A DNA stretch of 64,000 nucleotides, taken from contig NZ_CBVI010000024.1 of the NCBI RefSeq assembly GCF_000513195.1, positions 25,362 through 89,361 on the forward strand. Reading direction: 5' to 3'. Positions 15,982-24,391 of the stretch are shown here, piece by piece (position 1 is the stretch's first letter; each line of letters opens with the position of its first letter). The notes below the pieces were generated by a model, which had not been told where the DNA came from, made no database searches, and worked only from the letters and a program-made list of their open reading frames with translations. A program made the position numbers and the translations under genes. This DNA is from Bacteroides timonensis. Lineage in GTDB: Bacteria; Bacteroidota; Bacteroidia; Bacteroidales; Bacteroidaceae.

Positions 15982-18810
15982 TTAATCCCAACTAAATGTT
16001 TTAATAATAGAGCGTAACTTACCAAGAATACGTTCCATTGTCTTGCGACGTTTACTCAATCCCAAATGCTTTTCTTTCAACGCTTCTTGAATAATTTCAG
16101 GCTGCTCCTTTTGAAGATAATCGTATTCGGAAAGATAATGATTAAGTATATCTACATTCAAATCTTCTTCCGTAGCTACACAAGTAATAGCCTTGCTACG
16201 TTCTTCTGTAATGTAGTTGTTCAATCGCTCTTCTAAGTCTGTTGTACCATCAGCCTTTTGTTTATTATTCATAAAGTTGTCTCTATCGTCATCTACATTT
16301 TTCTTAATGAATCCGTCAATTAACTTGGCTTTACCACGCAACTCTGCATCCTTTATCATCGTGTCAATGATTTCCCCACGTTTAGCTTCATAATCCTCGC
16401 TATAAGGATTCAAATCTGCAATGAGTTCCAGGATATATGCTACGTTCACAATATCGCTATGCAGCAATTCCAAACAAAAGTCAATATCTTTCAGAGACAG
16501 GTCTTCTGTATCATCATTAGGAGAATCAGGATTATCTGTCGGTGGTTTAGGGGCGTCAGACGTAAATCCCTCATAGATATCAAGATACTTGCTTCTGAAG
16601 TCCATAAATTGTTGCTCTGTAAGACCTAAGTCTGCAGCATCTTCGTTATAGTCTTCATAGATTTGTATCTCTGCATGTTTCTTAATTATATCTCGAAATG
16701 CAAGGATGAAATCTTTTTTGTCATTTTCACTTTGAAGAGCATCTATACTGCTTGGATTTGGATATTTATCCGTGAAGTTTGTAGTCAATTCTACATACTC
16801 GTTCTTTACCTCTTCAAATGAAGGGCGAACGATATCCTCTGTATTATTACTGTTGCTAAACAGCTTTATTGAAGCATCAACATTATTCTTAAGATCACGG
16901 AAGCATACGATCTTACCAAAACGTTTCTTCTCATTAAGTACACGATTGGTACGACTGAATGCCTGAAGAAGCGCATGATACTCCATGTTTTTATCAACAT
17001 AAAGTGTATTCAGTTTCTTTGAATCAAATCCTGTTAGGAACATACCAACTACAAGACATAAATCAAGAGACTTCATGTCGGAACGTTTCTTCTTCATACG
17101 AAGATTGATGTCATCGTAATATGCACGGAAGTTTTCTTGGCTGAATGATGTACCATACATATAATTATAGTCATCCATGATTTCTTGCAAGTCATCAGCT
17201 TCGCCCACGCTATCACTAACGAAGCCATTATTCATTCCTGTGAGTTCGTCATCCTGACTTGTATTTGCTGCATAAGTGAACACAGCGCCAATACGAATAT
17301 CAGGTTTCAATTCCTTGAATATCTTATAGTAGCGTATAAGCATTGGTACTGACTGAACAGCAAAGAGTGCATCAAATTCACCATCAAAAGTGGACTTATT
17401 GAAATTATTGAGAATGAATTTGGCAATTTCATGCATTCTGTCTTCATTCCCTTTATTTACCTCTTCGTTACCTTTATAATATTCTACAAGGAAGCCAAGC
17501 ACGTTTTCGTCAGCAATGGCATCTTTGATTAGATACTGATGCAGACAGTTTCCAAATATTTCTTTGGTAGTATGATTATCTACAGCATTCTCTACAAATA
17601 TTGGAGTTCCAGTGAATCCAAACATTTGTGTGTTATGGAAGAATTTCTCTATATTCTTATGACTATCACCAAAATGACTTCTGTGGCATTCATCGAATAT
17701 CATAACAATACGAGAGTTGCGAATAGCGTCAATCTTATTACTATACCATGTTTTTGTTACAGCTGTATTGAGCTTTTGTATTGTAGTGATAATAATCTTT
17801 GATGTACCTGATAGTCTTTTTACAAGTTCACTTGTGTCATCAGTACCATCAACTGCGCCTGGTTCAAATGCTTCATACTCTGATTGGGTCTGAGTGTCAA
17901 GGTCATGGCGGTCTACAACAAACATTACCTTATCTACATCTGGCAACTCTGATACCAATTGGGCAGCTTTGAATGAAGTTAAAGTCTTGCCAGCACCTGT
18001 CGTATGCCATATATAGCCGTTATCATTGGAGTTCTCAACTTTATCAAGAATCTTCTCAACCGCATAATATTGGTAAGGACGAAGCACCATGAGACATTTA
18101 TCTCCTTCATGCAAAACAATATATTTGCTTATCAGTTTGCCGAGAGTACACTTATCAAAGAAGAATGTTGCAAACTTATCCAATTCGTTGAATGGAGTAT
18201 TAGCTGCATCAGTCCAATTGAAAGTAAACTTATATCCGCTATTTGGATTGTTAGCAAAATAGCGTGTATTCACACCGTTTGAAATAACGAATAACTGGAT
18301 ATAGTCGAACAAGCCATGAAATGATGTCTTATAGTATCGTTGTATCTGATTATATGCCTGCTTTAATTCAACGCCTCTTCTTTTCAGCTCTATCTGAACT
18401 AAAGGCAAACCATTGATAAGGATAGTAACGTCATAGCGACATTTTTTACGTCCTTCAATCGTTATCTGATTACTTACTTGAAATTCATTCTGGCACCAAT
18501 GAGTACGATTCAGGAATTCCACCCATACTCGTTTACCATCTTCCGTGTCGAGCGGATAAAGATCGCGGAGTTTCTTTGCTTTTTCAAAGCGAGTTCCCCC
18601 TTCGAGATGAATCAATATTTTCTCGAACTCAGCATCAGTAAATCCAGTACGTCCGAATTCAGCCAATTGCTTCTTATTGTGTATTTCAAGCTGTTTCTTG
18701 AAATTAGCTTTCATGTTAGTTTCTTCGTCTATATGAACATATTCATAGTTCATTGAACGTAGCGTTGCAATCAGCCCACTTTCAAGTGCAGCCTCACTTT
18801 GTACTGACAT
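15982..18810 (-). CDS. hsdR: Type I restriction enzyme endonuclease/translocase subunit HsdR
   Basis: This 942-residue motor-nuclease subunit is first in the hsd operon. The N-terminal PD-(D/E)xK nuclease is visible as D127 (CRYDVTI) with E141 and K143 (LVQIELKRRG). The superfamily 2 helicase motor has a Walker A TTGAGKTLTSF (K275) and a DECH box (373-376, IFDECHRSHFGD). Later helicase motifs include GFTGTPIF and the arginine-finger region QAFSRTNRV. The C-terminal helical part (~800-942) would dock on HsdM/HsdS. All catalytic motifs are present, so restriction should be active. A -7 box lies 20 bases upstream of the ATG. The gene is AT-rich compared with the flanking housekeeping genes, consistent with an acquired island. 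Confidence 0.95.
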   Translation of the reverse strand: MSVQSEAALESGLIATLRSMNYEYVHIDEETNMKANFKKQLEIHNKKQLAEFGRTGFTDAEFEKILIHLEGGTRFEKAKKLRDLYPLDTEDGKRVWVEFLNRTHWCQNEFQVSNQITIEGRKKCRYDVTILINGLPLVQIELKRRGVELKQAYNQIQRYYKTSFHGLFDYIQLFVISNGVNTRYFANNPNSGYKFTFNWTDAANTPFNELDKFATFFFDKCTLGKLISKYIVLHEGDKCLMVLRPYQYYAVEKILDKVENSNDNGYIWHTTGAGKTLTSFKAAQLVSELPDVDKVMFVVDRHDLDTQTQSEYEAFEPGAVDGTDDTSELVKRLSGTSKIIITTIQKLNTAVTKTWYSNKIDAIRNSRIVMIFDECHRSHFGDSHKNIEKFFHNTQMFGFTGTPIFVENAVDNHTTKEIFGNCLHQYLIKDAIADENVLGFLVEYYKGNEEVNKGNEDRMHEIAKFILNNFNKSTFDGEFDALFAVQSVPMLIRYYKIFKELKPDIRIGAVFTYAANTSQDDELTGMNNGFVSDSVGEADDLQEIMDDYNYMYGTSFSQENFRAYYDDINLRMKKKRSDMKSLDLCLVVGMFLTGFDSKKLNTLYVDKNMEYHALLQAFSRTNRVLNEKKRFGKIVCFRDLKNNVDASIKLFSNSNNTEDIVRPSFEEVKNEYVELTTNFTDKYPNPSSIDALQSENDKKDFILAFRDIIKKHAEIQIYEDYNEDAADLGLTEQQFMDFRSKYLDIYEGFTSDAPKPPTDNPDSPNDDTEDLSLKDIDFCLELLHSDIVNVAYILELIADLNPYSEDYEAKRGEIIDTMIKDAELRGKAKLIDGFIKKNVDDDRDNFMNNKQKADGTTDLEERLNNYITEERSKAITCVATEEDLNVDILNHYLSEYDYLQKEQPEIIQEALKEKHLGLSKRRKTMERILGKLRSIIKTFSWD

Positions 18811-18830
18811 AGGTATTAAATTTTACATTG

Positions 18831-18838
18831 CAAAGATA
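18831..18838 (-). promoter_or_regulatory. Candidate -7 box of the hsd operon
   Basis: TATCTTTG on the minus strand lies 20 bases before the hsdR ATG at 18810, giving a short leader. No clear -33 TTTG is seen. All five genes down to hsdS would depend on it. Confidence 0.5.
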
Positions 18839-18977
18839 ATTAAAAATCCTCAATTATCAGCCTTAGGACAACTATTCTATCAAATGTTGCATTTTTCTAC
18901 CTCCACCCCATCTTTACCCAGAGCCAGAATATCAAAGCCTCAATCGCCCCTACAGCACCTTCTGAAAGGGGATAAGA

Positions 18978-19057
18978 AAAGGTAACGACTTTGGGGTAGG
19001 AAAGGTAACGAGTAAGGTATCCAAAGGTAACGACTGAGGGTGGCAAAGGTAACGACT
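18978..19057 (+). repeat. Four direct repeats of AAAGGTAACGA(C)T at a 22-23 base period
   Basis: Units begin at 18978, 19001, 19023 and 19045, so they are spaced 23, 22 and 22 bases apart, about two helical turns. The second unit has G for C near its end. The rest of the 18811-19339 gap holds only the hsd promoter box and no supported gene. The right boundary of the RM island is probably in this interval. Confidence 0.8.
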
Positions 19058-19339
19058 TTCCCTAACACAGGTTTTGGGAAGGTTTCAAGGCAAGCGGAAT
19101 ATCGCCTTTTTGTAACGTTTTATCAACAATAAACGTATCATAATCTTTGGCAGTTTATATTCAATAGCTGCATTGGCATGCAAAGATATAATAAAAGAAC
19201 AAGACGGGGGAAATGATTCAAATATATAAAATAAATGAAATGTATATCTCCCAACCAATAAAATACGTAATTTTGTCCGCCTCTGGAGCACAAAATATCT
19301 TTTGTTGTTCCCAGATGGCAGAACTAAACCGTATTACGT

Positions 19340-22240
19340 ATGAAAAGAATTGTTTTATTACTTACCATAATTCTATATGGAAGCTCACTCTTTGCACAAG
19401 ATATCGAGGCGAACGTGCAAGATCGTCTTCAATCTTTCTTCCGGGAATATACTACCACAACCGTAAATATAGGAACTTGCAAACTGGATAGTTTCCGCAT
19501 CAATCACCAAAAGAAAAAGCTGTTCATCTATGCCGATGAAAAGTTTTCCTATCAGCCTTTTCGGCCGGAAACAGTGGATGCCATTTATCGACATCTGAAA
19601 CAAATATTACCGGGTCCTGTGAACTACTACGATCTGACGGTAGTAACAAGCGGACAAACTATCGAAAACCTCATTCCAAACTTATATCGGAAAGGAAAGA
19701 AAGATAAGTCTCGCCTGTACAACGGACTGGAATACAAAGGTGAACCTTGGGTGACACGACTTTCCCATCCTTACAACGTCAGCCGGGGATTGGAAGGTAA
19801 GCATATAGCTTTATGGCAAAGCCACGGGAAGTATTTCATCAACAAAACAGGCGAATGGGGTTGGCAACGCCCCCGATTGTTCTGCACCACAGAAGACCAG
19901 TTTACACAATCCTTTATCCTGCCTTATGTTATCCCAATGCTGGAGAATGCCGGTGCCAACGTATTTACCCCCCGCGAGCGGGATACACAAAAGCAGGAAG
20001 TCATTGTCGATAATGACGGAACGCAGAATTCCCTATACCTGGATGTGAAAAGTCGTAAAGCCAAATGGGAGCAAACAGGACTCCCCGGTTTTGCCTGGCG
20101 CAAACAGGTTTATCGGGACGGAGAGAACCCCTTCGTCAGTGGTACCGCACGTTTTGCCCCTACAGAAAAGAAAAAAGACAAAGCCTTTGCCGAGTGGATA
20201 CCCGATATTCCGGAAACAGGAGAGTATGCTGTATACGTCTCTTATCAAACTTTGCCTAATAGCGTAAGTGATGCCAAATATATTGTTTTCCATAATGGAG
20301 GAACCACTGAGTTCAAAGTAAATCAGCAGATAGGTGGTGGTACATGGGTGTATCTCGGTACTTTTTCTTTTGATAAGGGAAAGAACGATTATGGCATGGT
20401 GGTACTTAGCAATGAAAGCAAACAGAAAGGTGTAGTCTGCGCTGATGCCGTACGCTTTGGTGGTGGAATGGGCAATATAGAACGCGGTGGAGAAACCAGT
20501 GGAATGCCTCGTTATCTGGAAGGTGCCCGTTATTCCGCCCAATGGGCCGGTATGCCTTATTCGGTTTATGGCGGGCGTGAAGGTAAAGATGACATGTCTG
20601 ATGACATTAATGTACGTTCCAGAATGATTAACTATCTGTCCGGCGGCTCGATATTCAATCCCAAAGACAAAGGTTTAGGAGTACCTTTTGAACTCTCAAT
20701 GGCATTGCACAGCGATGCGGGTGCCAGCAAAGAAGATAAAATCATAGGTACGCTCGGCATATATACCACCGATTTCAATAACGGAGTACTCGGAGCCGGA
20801 ACAGACCGCTATGCCTCCCGAGACCTTTCCGACATTCTGCTTACCCAACTCCAGCGGGATATCCGTTCCAGTTATGCTACGGACTGGACTCGCCGCAGCA
20901 TGTGGAACCGTAATTACAGTGAAACGCGACTGCCCGCCGTTCCTTCCACTATTGTCGAATTACTTTCGCACCAGAACTTTGCCGATATGCGCCTCGGACA
21001 TGATCCCAACTTTAAATTCACCGTAGGACGCTCTATTTATAAAGCCATTCTGCAATACCTTTGCGGCCAGCATGGCAAGGATTATGTGGTACAACCTCTT
21101 CCTATAAGTAACTTCGCAATTCGCTTCGGCAACAAAAAGAACACACTGGAACTTTCCTGGAATGGTGAAGAAGATCCGTTGGAACCAACTGCCAAACCGC
21201 GCGAATACATCGTATATACCCGCATCGGCCGTGGAGGCTTTGACAATGGCGTACGTGTCAATAGTCCCTCTTATACCGTAAAGATAGAACCCGGTATTGT
21301 CTATTCCTTTAAAGTAACCGCGGCCAACCGGGGTGGAGAAAGTTTCCCCTCCGAAATTCTTGCAGCTTATAAAGCAAAGAAAGAAAAAGGACGTGTGTTA
21401 ATTGTCAATGGATTCGATCGCCTCAGTGGGCCAGCCGCCATTGATACCCCCACTGAAGCCGGATTCGATTTAAGTAAAGATCCGGGTGTACCTTACTTAT
21501 ATGACATCTCACTTTGTGGTGCTCAAACAGAATTCTCCCGTAAACAGACCGGAAAGGAACTGGGACGCAGTGGTAGCGAATGGGAAGGAATGCGAATTGC
21601 CGGGAATAGCTTCGATTATCCGTTCATGCACGGAAAGGCGATACAGGCATCCGGAGATTATAGTTTTGTATCATGCAGTGATGAAGCCGTAGAAAGCGGA
21701 CGTATTCCATTGGAAGCTTACGATATCGTAGACTATATCCTCGGACTGGAAAAAGAAGACCGCCAAAGCAATCCGGCAAGCAATGCATATTACAAAACCT
21801 TTTCCTCTGCCATGCAGCGAGCACTGACCGCTTATTGCCAATCCGGTGGAAATCTGCTTGTGAGCGGTTCCTATCTTGGCAGCGATATGAACGGTTCGCA
21901 GGGAGACCGGGATTTCACACAAAACATTCTGAAATATGCCTACGGACAATCCATCACCGATAATCGCTCAGGAAATATTAATGGTCTGGGACGTACATTC
22001 AGTATCCCCCGCCTACCCAATGAGTACGCTTATCCCGTAACTGCTCCCGAATGTATTCTACCGATAGGTACCGCTTTCCCGGTACTCACCTATACTTCCG
22101 GAAATCAAAGTGCCGCCATTGCCTATCAGGGCAACTACCGTACCTTCGTTATGGGGTTCCCATTAGAGAGTATTGAACAGGAAACGGATCGCAACGCTGT
22201 CATGGCTTCTATCCTGCAATTCTTTCAAGCAAAAAAGTAG
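19340..22240 (+). CDS. Exported golvesin-domain / fibronectin III-like protein (often named xanthan-lyase-like)
   Basis: This 966-residue secreted protein begins with a signal peptide (MKRIVLLLTIILYGSSLFAQ). The middle region, ~260-370, carries the golvesin C-terminal-like beta sandwich (EWIPDIPETGEYAVYVSYQT; GGTWVYLGTFSFDKGKNDYG). The flanking ~130-560 segment has features of a peptidoglycan-amidase-like fold: an early His-containing GKHIALWQSHG, then ELSMALHSDAG, then VELLSHQNFADM. A fibronectin III-like domain follows at ~600-680, and a glutamine-amidotransferase-like C-terminal region with GGNLLVSGSYLGSD. Amidase activity is a reasonable hypothesis because the paired HSDAG and E-containing motifs look like a zinc amidase. 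It stands alone just right of the RM island. The start was chosen for the signal peptide. Confidence 0.75.
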   Translation: MKRIVLLLTIILYGSSLFAQDIEANVQDRLQSFFREYTTTTVNIGTCKLDSFRINHQKKKLFIYADEKFSYQPFRPETVDAIYRHLKQILPGPVNYYDLTVVTSGQTIENLIPNLYRKGKKDKSRLYNGLEYKGEPWVTRLSHPYNVSRGLEGKHIALWQSHGKYFINKTGEWGWQRPRLFCTTEDQFTQSFILPYVIPMLENAGANVFTPRERDTQKQEVIVDNDGTQNSLYLDVKSRKAKWEQTGLPGFAWRKQVYRDGENPFVSGTARFAPTEKKKDKAFAEWIPDIPETGEYAVYVSYQTLPNSVSDAKYIVFHNGGTTEFKVNQQIGGGTWVYLGTFSFDKGKNDYGMVVLSNESKQKGVVCADAVRFGGGMGNIERGGETSGMPRYLEGARYSAQWAGMPYSVYGGREGKDDMSDDINVRSRMINYLSGGSIFNPKDKGLGVPFELSMALHSDAGASKEDKIIGTLGIYTTDFNNGVLGAGTDRYASRDLSDILLTQLQRDIRSSYATDWTRRSMWNRNYSETRLPAVPSTIVELLSHQNFADMRLGHDPNFKFTVGRSIYKAILQYLCGQHGKDYVVQPLPISNFAIRFGNKKNTLELSWNGEEDPLEPTAKPREYIVYTRIGRGGFDNGVRVNSPSYTVKIEPGIVYSFKVTAANRGGESFPSEILAAYKAKKEKGRVLIVNGFDRLSGPAAIDTPTEAGFDLSKDPGVPYLYDISLCGAQTEFSRKQTGKELGRSGSEWEGMRIAGNSFDYPFMHGKAIQASGDYSFVSCSDEAVESGRIPLEAYDIVDYILGLEKEDRQSNPASNAYYKTFSSAMQRALTAYCQSGGNLLVSGSYLGSDMNGSQGDRDFTQNILKYAYGQSITDNRSGNINGLGRTFSIPRLPNEYAYPVTAPECILPIGTAFPVLTYTSGNQSAAIAYQGNYRTFVMGFPLESIEQETDRNAVMASILQFFQAKK

Positions 22241-22314
22241 AAAACAATACGTCTAATTAAAAATAACGCTTATCTTTGCTCTCAGAGTATAAACCTTTAA
22301 AAATATAAAACACT

Positions 22315-22629
22315 ATGTATACTATACAAGCAAACCCCAGCGGTACCCGCAGCCTAGAAATATCCGAAGAGAACCTGGCAACCATTGAGAAATATGGACT
22401 TTTCCGTCATCTTATTGACAGTAATGGTATTGTAGACGAATCTGTTTTGGAAAAACTGCGACTGAATATCCGCTCCCTCATCGCATCACAGGAAGAAGAC
22501 AGCAAAGACTTGCTCGACCTCTGCATCGACGTGATATACCATAACAACATGAAGGCCTTCGGATTACAGCAACTGATTAAGCTCTATCTGGAATGGTTTT
22601 CAAAGCAGGAACCCATAGAAGAGGAATAA
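22315..22629 (+). CDS. Conserved small hypothetical protein (104 aa)
   Basis: I do not recognise a family. The 104-residue product is acidic and mostly helical, with no signal peptide, membrane segment or cysteine. A match to the -7 consensus (TATCTTTG, 22271-22278) lies 36 bases upstream. It is followed after 4 bases by the TusA-like gene at 22634, so the two form an operon ending at the terminator at 22906-22956. Codon use and spacing look like a genuine gene. Confidence 0.65.
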   Translation: MYTIQANPSGTRSLEISEENLATIEKYGLFRHLIDSNGIVDESVLEKLRLNIRSLIASQEEDSKDLLDLCIDVIYHNNMKAFGLQQLIKLYLEWFSKQEPIEEE

Positions 22630-22633
22630 TAAA

Positions 22634-22849
22634 ATGAAAACAATCGACACGTGCGGTCAAAAACTTTACAGTCCTCTCATCCCGGCCGTCAAAGCCATGT
22701 GCGAAGCTACACTGGGTGAGAAACTGGAAATTATCATGAATGATACTGCTGCCTTCAATGATTTAAAAGAATATCTGGCAGAACAACAAATCGGCTTTCG
22801 TGAGATTTACGATGGCGAACAAATGACGGTGCAATTCACCAAAAGATAA
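22634..22849 (+). CDS. TusA/SirA-like small protein without the CPxP motif
   Basis: The 71-residue product has the size and pattern of the TusA (SirA) fold. An opening strand IDTCGQ is followed by a helix start, YSPLIPAVKAM, then GEKLEIIMNDTAAFNDLKEY and a final strand region IGFREIYDG. In true sulfur-carrier TusA proteins the helix start reads CPxP with the active Cys. Here that position reads YSPL and the nearest cysteines are C7 and C22, so sulfur transfer by the usual mechanism seems unlikely. It is co-transcribed with the preceding 104-residue protein. The fold assignment rests on pattern only. Confidence 0.55.
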   Translation: MKTIDTCGQKLYSPLIPAVKAMCEATLGEKLEIIMNDTAAFNDLKEYLAEQQIGFREIYDGEQMTVQFTKR

Positions 22850-22905
22850 ATTGTGCAGTAAATAGCAAATCATCATTCATGATCGTATCCGGAAAATAAG
22901 AAATA

Positions 22906-22956
22906 AAAAACGAATCCTGTTTCAGCATAAGAAAGCTTCTAACAGGATTCGTTTTT
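22906..22956. terminator. Bidirectional rho-independent terminator
   Basis: A 16-bp stem (22906-22921 with 22941-22956) has A-run and T-run flanks. It closes both the small plus-strand operon and the minus-strand histidine kinase gene. Confidence 0.9.
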
Positions 22957-22973
22957 ATATTATTTTCTCTCAT

Positions 22974-24158
22974 TTAATTATATTCCCGATTCATAATCAA
23001 GGGTACTACAAACCAAAATGTAGAACCTTTATTGACCTCAGATTCCAAACCTGCCCTACCTCCCAAATTTTGAATAATAGTTTGTGAAAGTGTCAACCCC
23101 AGACCTGTTCCCGGTACTTCCCGATCCAACTTTTTAAAACTGGAAAATATCTCTTGCTGTTCTTCTTTCGGTATCCCAATTCCGGTATCAGACACATAAA
23201 AATGAACCTCATCCGTTCCCTCCATACGGCAACTAAAGCGTATCTCACCTGATTTGGTAAACTTGATCGCATTATGAATCAGGTTTGCCATCACCTGAAT
23301 GATGCGTTGGCGTTCAGAATACATGATAATAGGTTGCACAGAGTCTTCACAAATCAAATCAACTGAAGGATTATTGAATAGTTTCACCTTAAACATACCT
23401 TCCAGTTCTCTTAACAAGTCATTGGCATCAAACTCAGAATACTCAAAATTCAGAGTTCCGGCTTCTATCTGCGAAAGATCAAAGATATCATTTATCAAAC
23501 GTAACAAACGTTCATTGTTCTCTGAAATAATATCCATATACATTTTCTTTTCCTCTTCATCAGAAGCAGTAGCTATCAATCCCGAAAAACCAACAATCGC
23601 ATTCAGTGGTGTACGGACTTCATGACTTATATTCGCAATAAAAGTGGATTTCAATCTCTCTGCAGATATCGAATTCTTTCTCTCAATATTCAGCAACCTT
23701 TGAACATTCTGTAGTTCCGTCACATCATAAACCGTCAATACCATATGATCTTCCCCGTCAATAACAACATAAGCACCCGATACTGAAACATCACAAGGAA
23801 TCACTTTGTCTTCTTTGTCATTCAGAAGATTCATAGAAGCATTTACTTTTTGGAAACTCTCTTTCTTATGAAAAGCTCTTCCAATAGCCGCGCGGATACC
23901 ACAAAGTTTACACTGCTGATGCATACCACATTCGCCGGCTTCGGCAGCATTCCGGCAATGCAACAGGTCACCGACCTTTTGTGTCATACCAACCTCAGGA
24001 GCAGGAAGCTTATTCAAGGAATAGTAATTGGTATCGCAGACTATAAAATCTTTATCAATCAGTAAAAAATAAGCATTGATATTCTGCAAAATCATAGTTG
24101 TCTGATCGAGTTTGCGTTGTATCACATCTTTTGATTCTTCATACGGAGGTATTTCCAT
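22974..24158 (-). CDS. Cytosolic PAS-domain sensor histidine kinase with a four-cysteine cluster
   Basis: The 394-residue kinase has a PAS domain (~15-140), HisKA with phosphoacceptor H179 (FIANISHEVRTPLN), and HATPase with the N box NLIHNAIKFT, G1 DTGIGIP and G2 GTGLGL. There is no membrane segment, so it senses a cytoplasmic signal. The PAS core contains C68, C77, C83 and C86 (LLHCRN, ECGMHQQCKLCG), a spacing suited to binding a metal or Fe-S cluster or to redox sensing. No response regulator lies next to it, so the partner is elsewhere. It is divergent from the YgiQ-type gene and shares a terminator with the small operon to its left. Confidence 0.88.
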   Translation of the reverse strand: MEIPPYEESKDVIQRKLDQTTMILQNINAYFLLIDKDFIVCDTNYYSLNKLPAPEVGMTQKVGDLLHCRNAAEAGECGMHQQCKLCGIRAAIGRAFHKKESFQKVNASMNLLNDKEDKVIPCDVSVSGAYVVIDGEDHMVLTVYDVTELQNVQRLLNIERKNSISAERLKSTFIANISHEVRTPLNAIVGFSGLIATASDEEEKKMYMDIISENNERLLRLINDIFDLSQIEAGTLNFEYSEFDANDLLRELEGMFKVKLFNNPSVDLICEDSVQPIIMYSERQRIIQVMANLIHNAIKFTKSGEIRFSCRMEGTDEVHFYVSDTGIGIPKEEQQEIFSSFKKLDREVPGTGLGLTLSQTIIQNLGGRAGLESEVNKGSTFWFVVPLIMNREYN

Positions 24159-24379
24159 AATATATAGATTGATTTATATTTTATTTGTGCCATCGGCGTA
24201 CAAAAGTATAAAATATAAAGATAAAACAGACGATTCTCTGATATTTTTGTTAGCGCTCATCTTACAAGGCGGATTTCGTCGTCTCACGAAGCCGTTTTAC
24301 CTCGGACTTGGGGACGAACCGCAAGCATCGTCAACAGGAATTTAACTATGCATTTTCTGGCTGAACTTCATTTTATGCG

Positions 24380-24387
24380 TATCTTTG
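24380..24387 (+). promoter_or_regulatory. -7 box four bases from the start codon (leaderless gene)
   Basis: TATCTTTG ends four bases before the ATG at 24392. If used, transcription starts at or next to the A of the start codon, so the message would lack a ribosome-binding leader. Confidence 0.5.
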
Positions 24388-24391
24388 CGGC

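Noticed and set aside
18978..19057. Possible CRISPR array
   Set aside because: Repeats are only 12-13 bases with 9-10 base spacers, too short for CRISPR, and no cas genes are present.
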